Assembly (NCBI GenBank): GCA_030537795.1
Contig: JAUNVE010000006.1
Location: 1-64,000 of the forward strand
Reading direction: 5' to 3'
DNA from: Actinomycetaceae bacterium
Lineage (GTDB): Bacteria; Actinomycetota; Actinomycetes; Actinomycetales; Actinomycetaceae
Length of the DNA: 64,000 bases
Part shown: positions 54,561 through 64,000 of the stretch, piece after piece
Layout: every line of letters begins with the position of its first letter
How positions within the stretch are numbered: the first letter of the stretch is position 1
Notes under the pieces: model-generated
What the model was told of the DNA's origin: nothing
Databases searched by the model: none
The model's input: the letters and a program-made list of their open reading frames with translations, nothing else
Made by a program: the position numbers and the translations under genes

Positions 54561-55544
54561 TTATTCATCTTCCAGCATGTCAATTGTTAGTGCAGCTTCG
54601 GTGTCAGGGATCCCCTGCTCATGCGCTTGTTTATCAGCCATGGCTAGTAGCCGCCGGATTCGTCCGGCAATCGCGTCCTTGGTTAACGGTGGTTCGGAGA
54701 GTTTTCCGAGCTCTTCCAGTGAAGCTTGCTGGTGGGTAAGACGCAGTTGGCCTGCCTTCAGCAGATGCTCTGGAATATCGTCACCAAGAATCTCAAAAGC
54801 GCGGGAAACGCGGGCTCCAGCGACTACCGCCGCTCGAGCAGAGCGTCGCAAATTAGCGTCATCAAAGTTAGCCAGACGATTGGCACTGCCTCGCGCCTCG
54901 CGTCGCTTGCGCCGGGCTGTCCAGGTTTTCAGAGTTTCTTCTGCTCCCAATTTTTCGAGCAGTACGGTAATAGCGTCCGAATCCCGCACAATTACTCGAT
55001 GAGCGCCACGAACTTCTCGCACCCGCGCGGTGGCACCGAGACGACGTGCGGCGCCCACCATGGCGAGGGCAGCCTCCGGGCCGGGACCGGTGATTTCCAT
55101 CGACGATGACCTCCCCGGCTCAAGCAAAGAGCCGCGCGCCAGAAAAGCCCCCCGCCAAGCGGCCAGAGCCTCAGCGTCACCCGATGACACGATTTGTGGA
55201 GGCAGCCCACGAATCGGACGACCAAGTTGGTCAATAAGTCCTGTTAATCGCGCTAGTTCATCCGCGCGTTCTACCACGCGTACCACGAAGCGATCACCTT
55301 TTTTCAAGGCTCCTCCGGATACAACGACTACTGAGGATGTCACCGAATACAGCTTCATCATGAAGGCTCGCAGGCGCGCGGCGGCGGCTGGCAGATCGAG
55401 TTCAGCCTCAATAATAATGCGGCCCGATACCAGATGGAGACCACCGGCGAAACGCAATGTAGCGGCAATCTCTGCGGCCATTTGGGACGGCGTATTGACT
55501 GGCTGAACGACCAGTTCCTTTTTCAGTGACGTTGTGAGTGACAT
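54561..55544 (-). CDS. whiA: WhiA sporulation/division regulator
   Basis: A 327-residue protein with an N-terminal LAGLIDADG-homing-endonuclease-like region (e.g. [37 protein letters not shown]) and a C-terminal helix-turn-helix ([22 protein letters not shown]). WhiA is a DNA-binding regulator of division genes in actinobacteria. It ends the uvrC-rapZ-yvcK-whiA line, 45 nt after yvcK. Short GGAAGG Shine-Dalgarno. Confidence 0.94.
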   Translation of the reverse strand: MSLTTSLKKELVVQPVNTPSQMAAEIAATLRFAGGLHLVSGRIIIEAELDLPAAAARLRAFMMKLYSVTSSVVVVSGGALKKGDRFVVRVVERADELARLTGLIDQLGRPIRGLPPQIVSSGDAEALAAWRGAFLARGSLLEPGRSSSMEITGPGPEAALAMVGAARRLGATARVREVRGAHRVIVRDSDAITVLLEKLGAEETLKTWTARRKRREARGSANRLANFDDANLRRSARAAVVAGARVSRAFEILGDDIPEHLLKAGQLRLTHQQASLEELGKLSEPPLTKDAIAGRIRRLLAMADKQAHEQGIPDTEAALTIDMLEDE

Positions 55545-55588
55545 CTGCCTTCCATGACGTTGATGTGTAATAAAGGTGGGTTCCTAGC

Positions 55589-56596
55589 TTACGCCAGCCA
55601 CGACTCGGTGCGCCCCACTTCGCCGAGAAATCCTTCGAATGCGTCGCGTAAAGCCGCCGCCAGGCGCAAGGGATCGTGCAGCGGTTTTTCCGCACCGGTA
55701 CACACCTGGCGTAAAAGCAGTCGCGCTCCGACCTCCCGGGCAGCGGTTTCAAGATCATCGATATCGTCAACCATAGACGGTTCGGCGATGACCACATCCA
55801 AAGCGAAATCAGGTGCGTGTTCAGACAGTACGCGCACATGGTCGCCGGCCGAGAGTTCGTCGGTCTCTCCCACCTGTTTAGTGAGGTTAAGAATAAGAGC
55901 GCGTCGCGCTGGTGTGCGCACAAGGGCGTCGTGAATATCGGAAACTAGCAAGTGCGGTAATACCGATGTGTACCAGGATCCGGGACCAAAAACCACCCAT
56001 TCCGCTTCTTCGATTGCTTGGATAACATCGGGAACAACCGGAGGATCTTCCGGAATAAGGCGCACATGCTGCACAATGCCGGGAGCGGTGGCTACTTGCG
56101 TTTGTCCACGCACCACACGAGAGCCCTCGGAGGTTTCCAGATCCGCTTCAATTTCCAGTGGTACGGCGGCCATAGGAAGTACTCGTCCCTTAGCTCCCAG
56201 GAGCCGTCCAACCCAATCCAGGCCATCTACTTCGTTCCCCAGTAGCTGCCACAGGGCTACGATGAGGAGGTTGCCGAGGGCGTGATTATCCAGCGGACCT
56301 TCGGTAGAAAAGCGGTGTTGGAGGACATCCCGCCAGGTCAGCCCCCATTCAGAATCATCGCAGAGTGACGCGAGCGCCATCCTCAGGTCGCCGGGAGGTA
56401 AGGCATCCATTTCAGTGCGTAAACGCCCGGATGACCCACCGTCGTCTGCCACCGTGACAACGGCTGTCAGTTGGTGAGTAATGTGCTTGAGAGCGCGCAG
56501 AGTGGCAGACAAACCGTGGCCTCCGCCAAAGGCGACCACCCGCGTGCCGGCTTCTCCACGGCGGGGCCAACCATTCCTATCGAGCAATCCTGGCAT
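55589..56596 (-). CDS. yvcK: Gluconeogenesis factor YvcK/CuvA (2-phospho-L-lactate transferase-like)
   Basis: A 335-residue protein of the YvcK/CofD-like family: AFGGGHGLSATLRALK nucleotide-sugar site, VTVADDGGSSGRLR and GPLDNHALGNLLIVAL. YvcK binds UDP-sugars and links carbon status to cell-wall growth; in mycobacteria CuvA. Only 2 nt separate it from rapZ. AAGGA Shine-Dalgarno. Confidence 0.92.
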   Translation of the reverse strand: MPGLLDRNGWPRRGEAGTRVVAFGGGHGLSATLRALKHITHQLTAVVTVADDGGSSGRLRTEMDALPPGDLRMALASLCDDSEWGLTWRDVLQHRFSTEGPLDNHALGNLLIVALWQLLGNEVDGLDWVGRLLGAKGRVLPMAAVPLEIEADLETSEGSRVVRGQTQVATAPGIVQHVRLIPEDPPVVPDVIQAIEEAEWVVFGPGSWYTSVLPHLLVSDIHDALVRTPARRALILNLTKQVGETDELSAGDHVRVLSEHAPDFALDVVIAEPSMVDDIDDLETAAREVGARLLLRQVCTGAEKPLHDPLRLAAALRDAFEGFLGEVGRTESWLA

Positions 56597-56598
56597 GA

Positions 56599-57570
56599 TT
56601 ATTCCTTACCCAAATCCCGGTGAGTGACGCGCACTGGGAAATCTGCCGCCCGCAATTTGGCGGCTATGAGTTCTGTCATGGCGACAGACCGGTGTTTTCC
56701 TCCCGTGCAGCCAATCGAAATCGTAACGAATGGCTTAAGTTCAGAAAGGTATCCCTTCAGCATGGGAGTGAGCAAGTCGGCGTAGTCTTCGGCGAATTGG
56801 CGAGCACCGGGTTGTTCAAGTACGTATTTCGCAACGGGTTCATCGCGACCGGTCAGGTGGCGAAGTTCGCTCACCCAGTAGGGGTTTTTGAGAAACCGGA
56901 CGTCGAGAACGTGATCCGAATCGAGCGGTAACCCGTATTTAAAACCAAAAGACATGACCGTGATTTTCAGCGGCAGGTCTCCGGCGTCGGCTACCACGTC
57001 ACGCATATGCCGAGTCAGGTCATGCACCCCCATAGTGGAGGTGTCGATAACCTCATCGGCAAGTTCTCGTAAGGGAGCGAGAAGTTCTCGTTCTTTGCGG
57101 ATCCCGTCGAGGATTCGTCCATCCTCTTGCAGGGGGTGCGGACGGCGATTTGATTCGTAGCGACGCACCAGGGTGGCCTCATCGCAGTCGAGGAAGAGGA
57201 GCCGGAAATTCGTGTGTTCTTCGGCAAGTTTAGAAAGGACTTTTTCAAAGTCGTGGAAAAAGTCGCGTGAACGCACATCCACCACGGCGCCTAAGCGGTG
57301 AACGCCAGTCCCATCGGCGGTCATCATTCCCGCCAGGGCGCTCAGCAGTGCCGGCGGCAGGTTGTCTACAACGTACCAGTCGAGGTCCTCCAGGGCCATC
57401 GATGCGCGCGTCCGACCGGCTCCAGACATTCCTGTAATAATGAGCATTTCAGGGTCGGCTGGCTCCGGCAAAGCGGCAGTTTCATCGAGGGTGGGAATTC
57501 CGTGCGGTACCGTCGGAGGGTTCAGGTCGTCGTCGCGAATCTCATTGTTCATATTTTTATTGCCTGTCAT
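56599..57570 (-). CDS. rapZ: RNase adapter RapZ (P-loop, YvcJ family)
   Basis: A 323-residue P-loop protein. The N-terminal Walker A is degenerate for kinases but typical for the family (IITGMSGAGRTRASMALED), and the C-terminal RapZ domain ends with ISIGCTGGKHRSVAM. In E. coli RapZ senses GlcN6P and directs GlmZ decay; the actinobacterial target is unknown. The start is uncertain: ATG 57570 or the internal ATG 57552, both without strong Shine-Dalgarno. Confidence 0.92.
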   Translation of the reverse strand: MTGNKNMNNEIRDDDLNPPTVPHGIPTLDETAALPEPADPEMLIITGMSGAGRTRASMALEDLDWYVVDNLPPALLSALAGMMTADGTGVHRLGAVVDVRSRDFFHDFEKVLSKLAEEHTNFRLLFLDCDEATLVRRYESNRRPHPLQEDGRILDGIRKERELLAPLRELADEVIDTSTMGVHDLTRHMRDVVADAGDLPLKITVMSFGFKYGLPLDSDHVLDVRFLKNPYWVSELRHLTGRDEPVAKYVLEQPGARQFAEDYADLLTPMLKGYLSELKPFVTISIGCTGGKHRSVAMTELIAAKLRAADFPVRVTHRDLGKE

Positions 57571-57616
57571 GTATCCAGTCTGCCAGTGAACGCGATGCCG
57601 CGGGAAGAAGTGACGA

Positions 57617-59617
57617 TTATTCTGCCGATGTCGGGTGCAAATGCGTCCAAATTGTGTCTGCTAATGCTGATCCTACTCCGGGAACTGCTGTCAACTCGTC
57701 TTTCGACGCAGCCTTGAGTTTCTTTACCGAGCCAAAATGTTTGAGTAGAGCCTGTTGACGAGCGGGCCCAAGCCCCGGGATGGCATCGAGTACGGACCGG
57801 GTCATTGCTTTGCCGCGTTTCTTTCGGTGGTGGCTAATCGCGAAACGATGTGATTCATCGCGCAGATGTTGCAGAAGATAGAGGCCGGGCGAGGTGCGCG
57901 GAAAGATGACGGGAAATTCGTCTTCTGGCAACCACACCTCTTCCAACCGTTTCGCCAGACCAATAACCGGTATATCCACACCTATCGAATCGAGGACTTT
58001 AACCGCGGCGTTAACTTGGGGCAGTCCCCCATCTACCACCACCAGGTCGGGGCGGTAGGAAAATCGCCGTGGTCGCCCGGTTGATTCGTCAATCGGCCCC
58101 GAGGCGTAGGCGACACCGTCCTCATCCATGCCGGCGATACGCGCTTCTTCGGCAAGGAGCCGCGAGAATCTCCTATCGAGTACTTCCGCCATAGCCGCGG
58201 TATCGTCCAATGGGGCCTGCGGTGTGCCGCCGCGAATCGTGAAATGTCGATAATCGGATTTGCGCGGCGCTCCATCTTCGAAAACCACCATTGAAGCTAC
58301 CTGGTGGGTTCCCTGCGTATGCGAAATGTCGAAACATTCGATACGCAATGGAGCATCGTCGAGATCCAGGTATTCTGCCAACTCGGTGAGAGCAGCGGAG
58401 CGTTGGGTAAGATCGCCCACCCGCCGGCTCTTATGGAGTTTAAGGGCGTGCTCGGCATTGGTTGCTACCGTTTCCATCAGCGCTCTCTTTTGGCCCCGTT
58501 GCGGCACTCGAATATTCACTTTTGCACCGCGTCGCTGCGAGAGCCATTGGGTGACAACATCGAGATCTGCGGGGAGGACGGATACTAGCACCTCGGTGGG
58601 AATGGCGGAGGTCGGAGTATGTTCCACATCGTCGACCGACACCGCTTTATTCTTTCGTCTGACTGTGTGGTCGTGTTCGGCCACTTCGGCATATACCTGT
58701 TGCAGGAGACGTTCCATCAGATCGGCATCGGTTGAATCGCCGGGTCGTTCAACGACCCAGGCTCGCACGCCCCGAATACGCCCTCCGCGTACATGGAATA
58801 CCTGCACTGCCGATTCCAGTTCATCGCTGACGAGTGCGAAGACGTCGGCATCAGTTCCATCGTCCAGAACCACCGCGTTACGTTCGAGTACTTTTTCTAA
58901 AGCCGCGATATCGTCTCGCAGTCGCGCGGCCCGCTCAAAATCAAGTTCCCGCGCGGCCGCTTTCATTTCACGTTGTTTATCTCGCAAATAAGGTCCGACA
59001 CGCCCGCTCATAAATTCGCATAATTGCTCCGCCAGCTGGCGGTGTTCGGCCAGTGAGACTCGTTCCACGCAGGGAGCGCAACAGCGTTCAATATAGCCCA
59101 GTAAGCAGGGGCGGCCTTGTCGTTGGGCACGGCGCAACACGCCCGCTGAGCATGTTCTGATGGGAAATACGCGCTGCAGTTGATCGACGGTATCGCGAAT
59201 CGCCCATACCTGTGAATAGGGGCCGAAATATCGCGTTCCCTTTTTCCGTGCGCCGCGAATAATATGCATCCGTGGAATATCTTCACCCATCGATATCGCC
59301 AAATACGGATAGGACTTATCGTCCTTGTACATGACGTTAAATCGCGGATTGAACTCTTTGATCCATGCGTATTCCAGGGTCAGTGCTTCAACCTCTGTCC
59401 CCACCACCGTCCACTGCACGGAACTGGCAGAAAACACCATTTGATGAGTACGCGGATGGAGCTTAGCGGGATCTTGGAAGTAGCTAGATAGCCGATTACG
59501 CAGGTTTTTTGCTTTCCCGACGTAGATAACTCGACCGTGATCATCGCGGAAGCGATAGACTCCGGGATCGGTAGGGATCTCGGAGGTCTTCGGACGATAA
59601 TTCTTCGGGTCAGCCAC
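57617..59617 (-). CDS. uvrC: Excinuclease ABC subunit C
   Basis: A 666-residue nuclease of nucleotide excision repair. GIY-YIG domain ([26 protein letters not shown]), UVR/UvrB-binding motif ([19 protein letters not shown], ~residue 225), RNase-H-like endonuclease domain with [22 protein letters not shown], and C-terminal double HhH. Cuts both sides of the lesion with UvrB. GTG 59617 lies exactly 6 nt after TAGAAT without Shine-Dalgarno: probable leaderless transcript. Lead gene of uvrC-rapZ-yvcK-whiA. Confidence 0.96.
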   Translation of the reverse strand: MADPKNYRPKTSEIPTDPGVYRFRDDHGRVIYVGKAKNLRNRLSSYFQDPAKLHPRTHQMVFSASSVQWTVVGTEVEALTLEYAWIKEFNPRFNVMYKDDKSYPYLAISMGEDIPRMHIIRGARKKGTRYFGPYSQVWAIRDTVDQLQRVFPIRTCSAGVLRRAQRQGRPCLLGYIERCCAPCVERVSLAEHRQLAEQLCEFMSGRVGPYLRDKQREMKAAARELDFERAARLRDDIAALEKVLERNAVVLDDGTDADVFALVSDELESAVQVFHVRGGRIRGVRAWVVERPGDSTDADLMERLLQQVYAEVAEHDHTVRRKNKAVSVDDVEHTPTSAIPTEVLVSVLPADLDVVTQWLSQRRGAKVNIRVPQRGQKRALMETVATNAEHALKLHKSRRVGDLTQRSAALTELAEYLDLDDAPLRIECFDISHTQGTHQVASMVVFEDGAPRKSDYRHFTIRGGTPQAPLDDTAAMAEVLDRRFSRLLAEEARIAGMDEDGVAYASGPIDESTGRPRRFSYRPDLVVVDGGLPQVNAAVKVLDSIGVDIPVIGLAKRLEEVWLPEDEFPVIFPRTSPGLYLLQHLRDESHRFAISHHRKKRGKAMTRSVLDAIPGLGPARQQALLKHFGSVKKLKAASKDELTAVPGVGSALADTIWTHLHPTSAE

Positions 59618-59623
59618 ACCCCG

Positions 59624-59629
59624 ATTCTA
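59624..59629 (-). promoter_or_regulatory. -10 hexamer of a probable leaderless uvrC transcript
   Basis: TAGAAT on the minus strand, then CGGGGT, then GTG. Five of six -10 consensus positions match. No -35 box is clear. Confidence 0.55.
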
Positions 59630-59784
59630 AGCACGTTCGGCCTCGCCTGCCGCCGCCACGAATTCTAGGCGTGAGATACCAGACATGTTTGTCCGCGAAC
59701 GAAGCCCCCGGGACGCGCGGTAATCGTGGTATTTTCAAGGCGAACGCGTTATTCGCAACGCCCAATCCGATAAGAAGGTTCGAC

Positions 59785-61212
59785 ATGTTTGAATCCCATG
59801 AGCAGGCACTTGAATATGTGCGCTCGCAAGAAATCCAGTTCATTGACGTCCGTTTTTGCGACCTTCCGGGGGTGCAACAGCACTTTACGATTCCAGCCTC
59901 TCAGCTGGCTGATGCGTTAGACAATGGCCTCATGTTTGACGGCTCGTCAATTCGCGGCTTCGTAGAGATTCACGAATCTGATATGAAACTGATTGCGGAC
60001 GTCACTTCTGCCTACGTCGACCCTTTCCGTTCCCAGCCAACTCTCAACATCAATTTCTCAATTGTTGATCCCTTTACCGATGAGCCTTTTTCACGCGATC
60101 CTCGCCAGGTGGCAGCTAAAGCCGAGGACTACCTACGTTCAACCGGAATCGCGGATACCTGTTTTGTCGGTGCCGAAGCAGAATTCTACGTTTTCGACGG
60201 CATTCGCTACCAAACCAAGCCGCACAGCACGTTCTTTGAAATCGATTCGCATGAGGGGCATTGGAATTCAGGGCGTAAAAGCAACGATTCTTTTGATAAT
60301 CTCGGTCATACCGTGCCTCTAAAAGGAGGCTATTTCCCGGTTGCTCCCTTGGATAGCCAATCCGAGTTGCGCGATACTATTTCACAATTACTTAATGAAG
60401 CTGGACTGACAGTAGAACGGGCCCATCACGAAGTCGGCTCGGGAGGTCAGCAAGAAATCAACTATCGTTTTGCCTCCTTAAAGAAGGCCGGCGACGACAT
60501 GTTGAAATTCAAGTACATCGTAAAGAACACTGCCGACCTTTTTGGCCAGTCAGCCACGTTTATGCCTAAGCCACTATCGGCGGACAACGGCTCCGGTATG
60601 CATTGCCACCTGTCGCTATGGAAAAATGACGAACCTCTTTTCTACGACGAAAGAGGCTACGGTTCGCTGTCAGATACTGCACGCTGGTTTATTGGCGGGC
60701 TCCTGCGTCACGCACCTGCGCTCCTGGCATTTACTAACCCGTCGATTAACTCCTACCGGCGCTTAGTTCCCGGCTTTGAAGCTCCCATCAACCTCGTGTA
60801 TTCCGCCCGCAACCGGTCGGCCTGCATCCGAGTACCAATAACCGGCACCTCAGCCAAAGCCAAACGCATCGAATACCGCGTTCCCGACCCAACCGCCAAT
60901 CCATATCTTGCCTTCGCTGCTTGTTTGATGGCTGGGATTGATGGAATTCGTAATCGAATCGAACCGGCAGAGCCGATTGATAAAGATCTTTATGAACTCC
61001 CTCCGGCAGAATACGAGGATATCGAGAAACTGCCCACTTCCTTGGAATGCGCACTCGACGCCCTCAAAGATGATCACGAGTTCCTGCTCGAGGGCGATGT
61101 TTTCACGGAGGATCTTATTGAAGCCTGGATTGAGTACAAGGAATCGAATGAGGTGGCTCCCATGCGAGTCCACCCCCATCCCTTCGAATTTGAGTTGTAC
61201 TACAATCTCTAA
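59785..61212 (+). CDS. glnA: Glutamine synthetase type I
   Basis: A 475-residue GSI. Motifs: [17 protein letters not shown], the glycine loop [14 protein letters not shown], the ATP site [18 protein letters not shown], and the adenylylation-type tyrosine in KDLYELPP, which points to GSI-beta control. ATG 59785 follows AGAAGG (spacing 6); an upstream in-frame extension from 59671 is unlikely. Divergent from uvrC. It forms glutamine from glutamate, ammonium and ATP. Confidence 0.95.
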   Translation: MFESHEQALEYVRSQEIQFIDVRFCDLPGVQQHFTIPASQLADALDNGLMFDGSSIRGFVEIHESDMKLIADVTSAYVDPFRSQPTLNINFSIVDPFTDEPFSRDPRQVAAKAEDYLRSTGIADTCFVGAEAEFYVFDGIRYQTKPHSTFFEIDSHEGHWNSGRKSNDSFDNLGHTVPLKGGYFPVAPLDSQSELRDTISQLLNEAGLTVERAHHEVGSGGQQEINYRFASLKKAGDDMLKFKYIVKNTADLFGQSATFMPKPLSADNGSGMHCHLSLWKNDEPLFYDERGYGSLSDTARWFIGGLLRHAPALLAFTNPSINSYRRLVPGFEAPINLVYSARNRSACIRVPITGTSAKAKRIEYRVPDPTANPYLAFAACLMAGIDGIRNRIEPAEPIDKDLYELPPAEYEDIEKLPTSLECALDALKDDHEFLLEGDVFTEDLIEAWIEYKESNEVAPMRVHPHPFEFELYYNL

Positions 61213-61259
61213 CCGCAGGGCCGCCACCTTCGGCTACGCTGGCTAAGCGGTACGAGGCT

Positions 61260-61796
61260 TTAGTCGGTTCGGCTCCTTTGAGATGTGTTCATTTCATCGA
61301 ATACATCACTGTAGCTACCCTTGTATTCCAGCTGAAGTAGGTAGCGTTTACGGTCGGTACCGCCCGCGTACCCAGTAATGGAGCCATCACTGCCAATGAC
61401 ACGGTGGCAGGGCACCACAATGGATAGCGGGTTACGCCCAACAGCCATACCGACTGCTCGTGCCGCGCGAGGGTTACCAACTGCACGAGCGATATCACCG
61501 TAGGAAACAGTGGCGCCATAGGGGATGGTTTCGAGTTCGCGCCACACCCGAGATGAGAAGGTTCCGGAAGGAAGTTCATAAGGAATGGTGAATACGCTTC
61601 GAGTGCCCGCAAAATACTCATGTAATTCGTCTGCCGTGCGGGATAGCAAGCTGTCTGCTGGGGACACCCAAATGCCTGTATCCGCCATGTTTTCGGAATC
61701 GGTGCCTGAGAAATAGATGCCGACGACGCTATCGTCGCGCGCCACCAGCATCAGGTCGCCTATCGGCGTCACCGTCAAAGTATGTCGCAACACCAT
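61260..61796 (-). CDS. ogt: Methylated-DNA-protein-cysteine methyltransferase
   Basis: A 178-residue suicide repair protein. C-terminal DNA-binding region with FSSRVWRELETIPYGATVSYGDIARAVGNPRAARAVG and active-site PCHRVIGSDGSITGYAGG; it lacks the Ada N-terminal domain. Removes alkyl groups from O6-guanine. ATG 61796 follows AAGGA; an in-frame start at 61868 would add 24 unconserved residues. Converges on glnA and is divergent from the acyl-CoA ligase gene. Confidence 0.93.
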   Translation of the reverse strand: MVLRHTLTVTPIGDLMLVARDDSVVGIYFSGTDSENMADTGIWVSPADSLLSRTADELHEYFAGTRSVFTIPYELPSGTFSSRVWRELETIPYGATVSYGDIARAVGNPRAARAVGMAVGRNPLSIVVPCHRVIGSDGSITGYAGGTDRKRYLLQLEYKGSYSDVFDEMNTSQRSRTD

Positions 61797-61984
61797 GGGT
61801 CGTTTTCCTTCTGATTTTCTTCGTGCACACAGTCTACGTTGTCGGCTCCAAATCGTCGTTGGTGACAATCGAAAGCTTGAAACCTACATAAATGTACTGG
61901 ACACTCACCGAGCCTCGTGAGACTGTATGGAACAATCACCGTATCGACGCTGCCGCTCATACGGCAGTGCGGGAGGAGAAACCG

Positions 61985-63811
61985 ATGGAACATTTTCACA
62001 ACCACCGTGTGTGGGGTGCTCCGACACGCTTTACCGTGGCTACCGACCACACGGTTTTCACCTTTTTGGAAGATCGAGCGCGGCGGTTTCCTCACCAACC
62101 CATTATTGAACGACGTCGAGAGGTTGGGGGTTGGCACACTGTTTCCGCCCAGCAGCTGCTCACGGAAGTCGATGAATGCGCTCGCGGACTGATCGGGCTC
62201 GGTCTGGAACACGGAGACAAGTTGTCGATTATGTCGGCTACGCGACCGGAGTGGACGATTATAGATCTGGCTGCGCTGTCTATCGGTGTGATTGTCGTTC
62301 CGATCTACGAGTCTGACTCGGTTTCCCAAATTCAATACATCACTGAAGATGCGCAACCAAAGATCGCGATCTGCGACACTCACGCGCGAACTCAGTTAGT
62401 CGAGCACGCAGCCTCGGCCTGCGTCAAACAGATTCTCTCGCTTGAATCGGGCGCTATGCGCACAATATCTCAAGCCGGGTTGACAGTTCCTGACAAAACG
62501 CTGCGCGCGCGACGAGATGCCGTCGATATCGATTGCCTGGCCACCGTAATTTATACATCGGGAACGACGGGTCACCCAAAGGGCGTCATGCTAACCCATC
62601 GAAATTTCGTCGAAACGGTGTACGGTATCCGAGATGTTGTGCCGGAAATCCTGCTGTCGAAAAAGACTCGCTTTTTGCTGTTCTTGCCGCTGGCGCATGT
62701 TTTTGCTCGATTCGTTCAAATCGCCATTATCTATGGACGCGGCATTTTTGCCCACACCGCAGATACACGAAATCTTCTCGGCGACATTGAGAGTTTCCAA
62801 CCGTCGATTTTACTGCTTGTTCCACGGGTTCTTGAAAAGGTGTATAACGCCGCCGAAGCCAAGGCAGGAAAAGGAGCTAAACGCCGACTGTTCCGTTGGG
62901 CGGCTAACCGAGCCATTCGCTATTCCCAAGCGCTGGAAACGCGACTCGGACCAACTGCCCGGTTACGTCGCGAACATGCCCTGGCGCAACGCTTGGTGCT
63001 GAATAAAGTAAAGAAAGCCCTGGGGCCGAATATGCGTTATGTTATTTCTGGCGGCGCTCCCCTATCCCCCACTCTCGGTCACTTCTTTCGGGGCGTCGGC
63101 TTCACCATTCTCGAAGGTTGGGGGCTTTCTGAGACCACAGGTCCGCTCACCTTGACGCCGCCGGGAGATGTTCGTTTGGGGTCGGTCGGACGCATTTTAC
63201 CCGGTAATCAAATGACGCTCGATGCGCACGGGGAAGTTCTGGTGCGTGGCTGTTCGGTCACCCCTGGTTACTTTAACGATCCGCAGGCCACCGAAGATTC
63301 GTTGGCAGAGGGATGGTTTAAAACCGGCGATCAAGGTCATATTGATAAGAAGGGCAATCTTTACCTCACCGGTCGAGTGAAGGACATTATCGTGACCGCC
63401 GGAGGAAAAAATGTTGCCCCCGCTGCGTTGGAAGAGACTCTGGTGACGCATCCACTTATCTCTCACGTTGTCGTGGTTGGAGACCAAAAACCGTACATTG
63501 GGGCGCTGATTACGCTCGATGCGGAGATGCTTCCGGCCTGGCTGAAAAATCACGGTCTCGACGTTATGGATACCGCGCGTGCCGCCAATGAACCACGGGT
63601 ACTCGATTCCTTAACTCGTGCCATTCGACGTTCCAATAAAGCAGTGTCTAAGGCCGAATCGATTCGTCGATTCCGGGTCGTTAACACCGAGTTCACGGTG
63701 GACAACGGCTATCTGACTCCTTCTATGAAACTCAAACGCACCAAAGTGGTGGAGGATTTTGCTGAAGAAATCGAAAAAATCTACAGCGGCGAGGCACAGG
63801 ACGTAAAGTAG
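61985..63811 (+). CDS. fadD: Long-chain fatty acid-CoA ligase
   Basis: A 608-residue AMP-forming ligase. ATP motif YTSGTTGHPKGVMLTH, the ISGGAPLSP and GWGLSETTG adenylate motifs, and the C-terminal GWFKTGDQGHIDKKGNLYLTGRVKDIIVTAGGKN hinge region. Activates fatty acids with CoA and ATP. ATG 61985 has GGAGGAG 6 nt upstream; an in-frame ATG at 61892 has no Shine-Dalgarno. An SDR gene follows after 29 nt. Confidence 0.93.
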   Translation: MEHFHNHRVWGAPTRFTVATDHTVFTFLEDRARRFPHQPIIERRREVGGWHTVSAQQLLTEVDECARGLIGLGLEHGDKLSIMSATRPEWTIIDLAALSIGVIVVPIYESDSVSQIQYITEDAQPKIAICDTHARTQLVEHAASACVKQILSLESGAMRTISQAGLTVPDKTLRARRDAVDIDCLATVIYTSGTTGHPKGVMLTHRNFVETVYGIRDVVPEILLSKKTRFLLFLPLAHVFARFVQIAIIYGRGIFAHTADTRNLLGDIESFQPSILLLVPRVLEKVYNAAEAKAGKGAKRRLFRWAANRAIRYSQALETRLGPTARLRREHALAQRLVLNKVKKALGPNMRYVISGGAPLSPTLGHFFRGVGFTILEGWGLSETTGPLTLTPPGDVRLGSVGRILPGNQMTLDAHGEVLVRGCSVTPGYFNDPQATEDSLAEGWFKTGDQGHIDKKGNLYLTGRVKDIIVTAGGKNVAPAALEETLVTHPLISHVVVVGDQKPYIGALITLDAEMLPAWLKNHGLDVMDTARAANEPRVLDSLTRAIRRSNKAVSKAESIRRFRVVNTEFTVDNGYLTPSMKLKRTKVVEDFAEEIEKIYSGEAQDVK

Positions 63812-63828
63812 CCAAGCCAAGCATCCGA

Positions 63829-63834
63829 TACAGT
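63829..63834 (+). promoter_or_regulatory. -10 hexamer of a probable leaderless SDR transcript
   Basis: TACAGT, then GATGCT, then ATG at 63841; no Shine-Dalgarno. Located in the 29-bp gap after fadD. Confidence 0.45.
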
Positions 63835-63840
63835 GATGCT

Positions 63841-64000
63841 ATGACACGCAAAACGATACTGGTAACGGGCGGCACCAGAGGCATAGGAAAAGCTATTTGC
63901 CGCGAATTAGCACCGAATTATCATCTTCTTGTGGGCGGCACCTGTCGCGCGCGAGTAGACGAAGCCTGTAACTCGCTAGAATCTGCCGAACCCTTCGTCT
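63841..64000 (+). CDS. Short-chain dehydrogenase/reductase (5' part, cut by window end)
   Basis: The first 53 codons are in view. The N terminus KTILVTGGTRGIGKAICREL carries the SDR dinucleotide-binding signature TGGTRGIG, an oxidoreductase Rossmann fold. The catalytic Tyr-x-x-x-Lys lies beyond the window, so activity and substrate cannot be judged. ATG 63841 is preferred on the leaderless -10 layout; the frame stays open to the last base. Confidence 0.85.
   Translation, partial: MTRKTILVTGGTRGIGKAICRELAPNYHLLVGGTCRARVDEACNSLESAEPFV

Overview
The window is a gene-dense piece of an actinobacterial chromosome of moderate GC. The evidence is the gene set and order: PafB/PafC next to TatA/TatC and a HelY-type helicase, RbpA beside a polyprenol-phosphate mannosyltransferase, GarA with FtsR and a second MerR regulator, DUF881/small-basic-protein genes, WhiA-YvcK-RapZ-UvrC, OpcA after Zwf, and a fused cytidylate kinase-Der. 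Family content and GC suggest an Actinomycetaceae-like host (Actinomyces, Trueperella, Arcanobacterium, Mobiluncus relatives); this is inference and I cannot name a species.

Layout. 1-9.7 kb: a DUF3866 gene divergent from pafB-pafC-tatA-tatC-helY-lnt-ppm1, closed by convergent rbpA. 9.7-17.5 kb: accessory envelope and transport genes, namely a rhodanese lipoprotein, a BASS-type transporter, and a TetR regulator divergent from an MMPL transporter (with a dead ABC-ATPase-like tail) and a YhgE/Pip protein. 17.5-25.4 kb (minus strand): CPA2 antiporter, aminopeptidase N, DUF881-sbp-DUF881, garA, ftsR, merR. 25.5-31.1 kb: a purine permease fused to an OHCU-decarboxylase-like domain, then a TAXI-TRAP transporter (binding protein, DUF1850 protein, fused permease). 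31.2-35 kb: tRNA-Pro, a stop-interrupted membrane-protein gene with its winged-helix partner, type II NADH dehydrogenase, and a RarD-like transporter. 35.1-43.4 kb (minus): xerD-parA-scpA-scpB-rluB-tyrA-cmk/der-trhO. 43.6-50.8 kb: transketolase, HerA-like ATPase, zwf-opcA-pgl. 50.9-59.6 kb (minus): uvrC-rapZ-yvcK-whiA and gap-pgk-tpiA-secG. 59.8 kb to the end: glnA, an MGMT-type methyltransferase, a long-chain acyl-CoA ligase, and the start of an SDR.

How it works together. Most of the window is housekeeping: central carbon flux (tkt, zwf-opcA-pgl, gap-pgk-tpiA), chromosome handling (xerD, parA, scpAB), envelope biogenesis (tat, lnt, ppm1, secG) and signalling (garA, whiA, yvcK, rapZ). The accessory parts are the transporter islands at 10-17 kb and 25-35 kb.

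The most unusual signals are: (i) at least six genes without a Shine-Dalgarno whose start codon lies exactly 6 nt after a TANNNT -10 hexamer (a seventh at 7 nt), pointing to leaderless transcripts; (ii) an MMPL transporter with a degenerate nucleotide-binding domain; (iii) a purine permease carrying a purine-catabolism enzyme domain whose expected catalytic His appears to be Tyr; (iv) a membrane-protein gene interrupted by one in-frame TAG beside an intact regulator. I saw no CRISPR array, insertion sequence, prophage or complete novel defence system.
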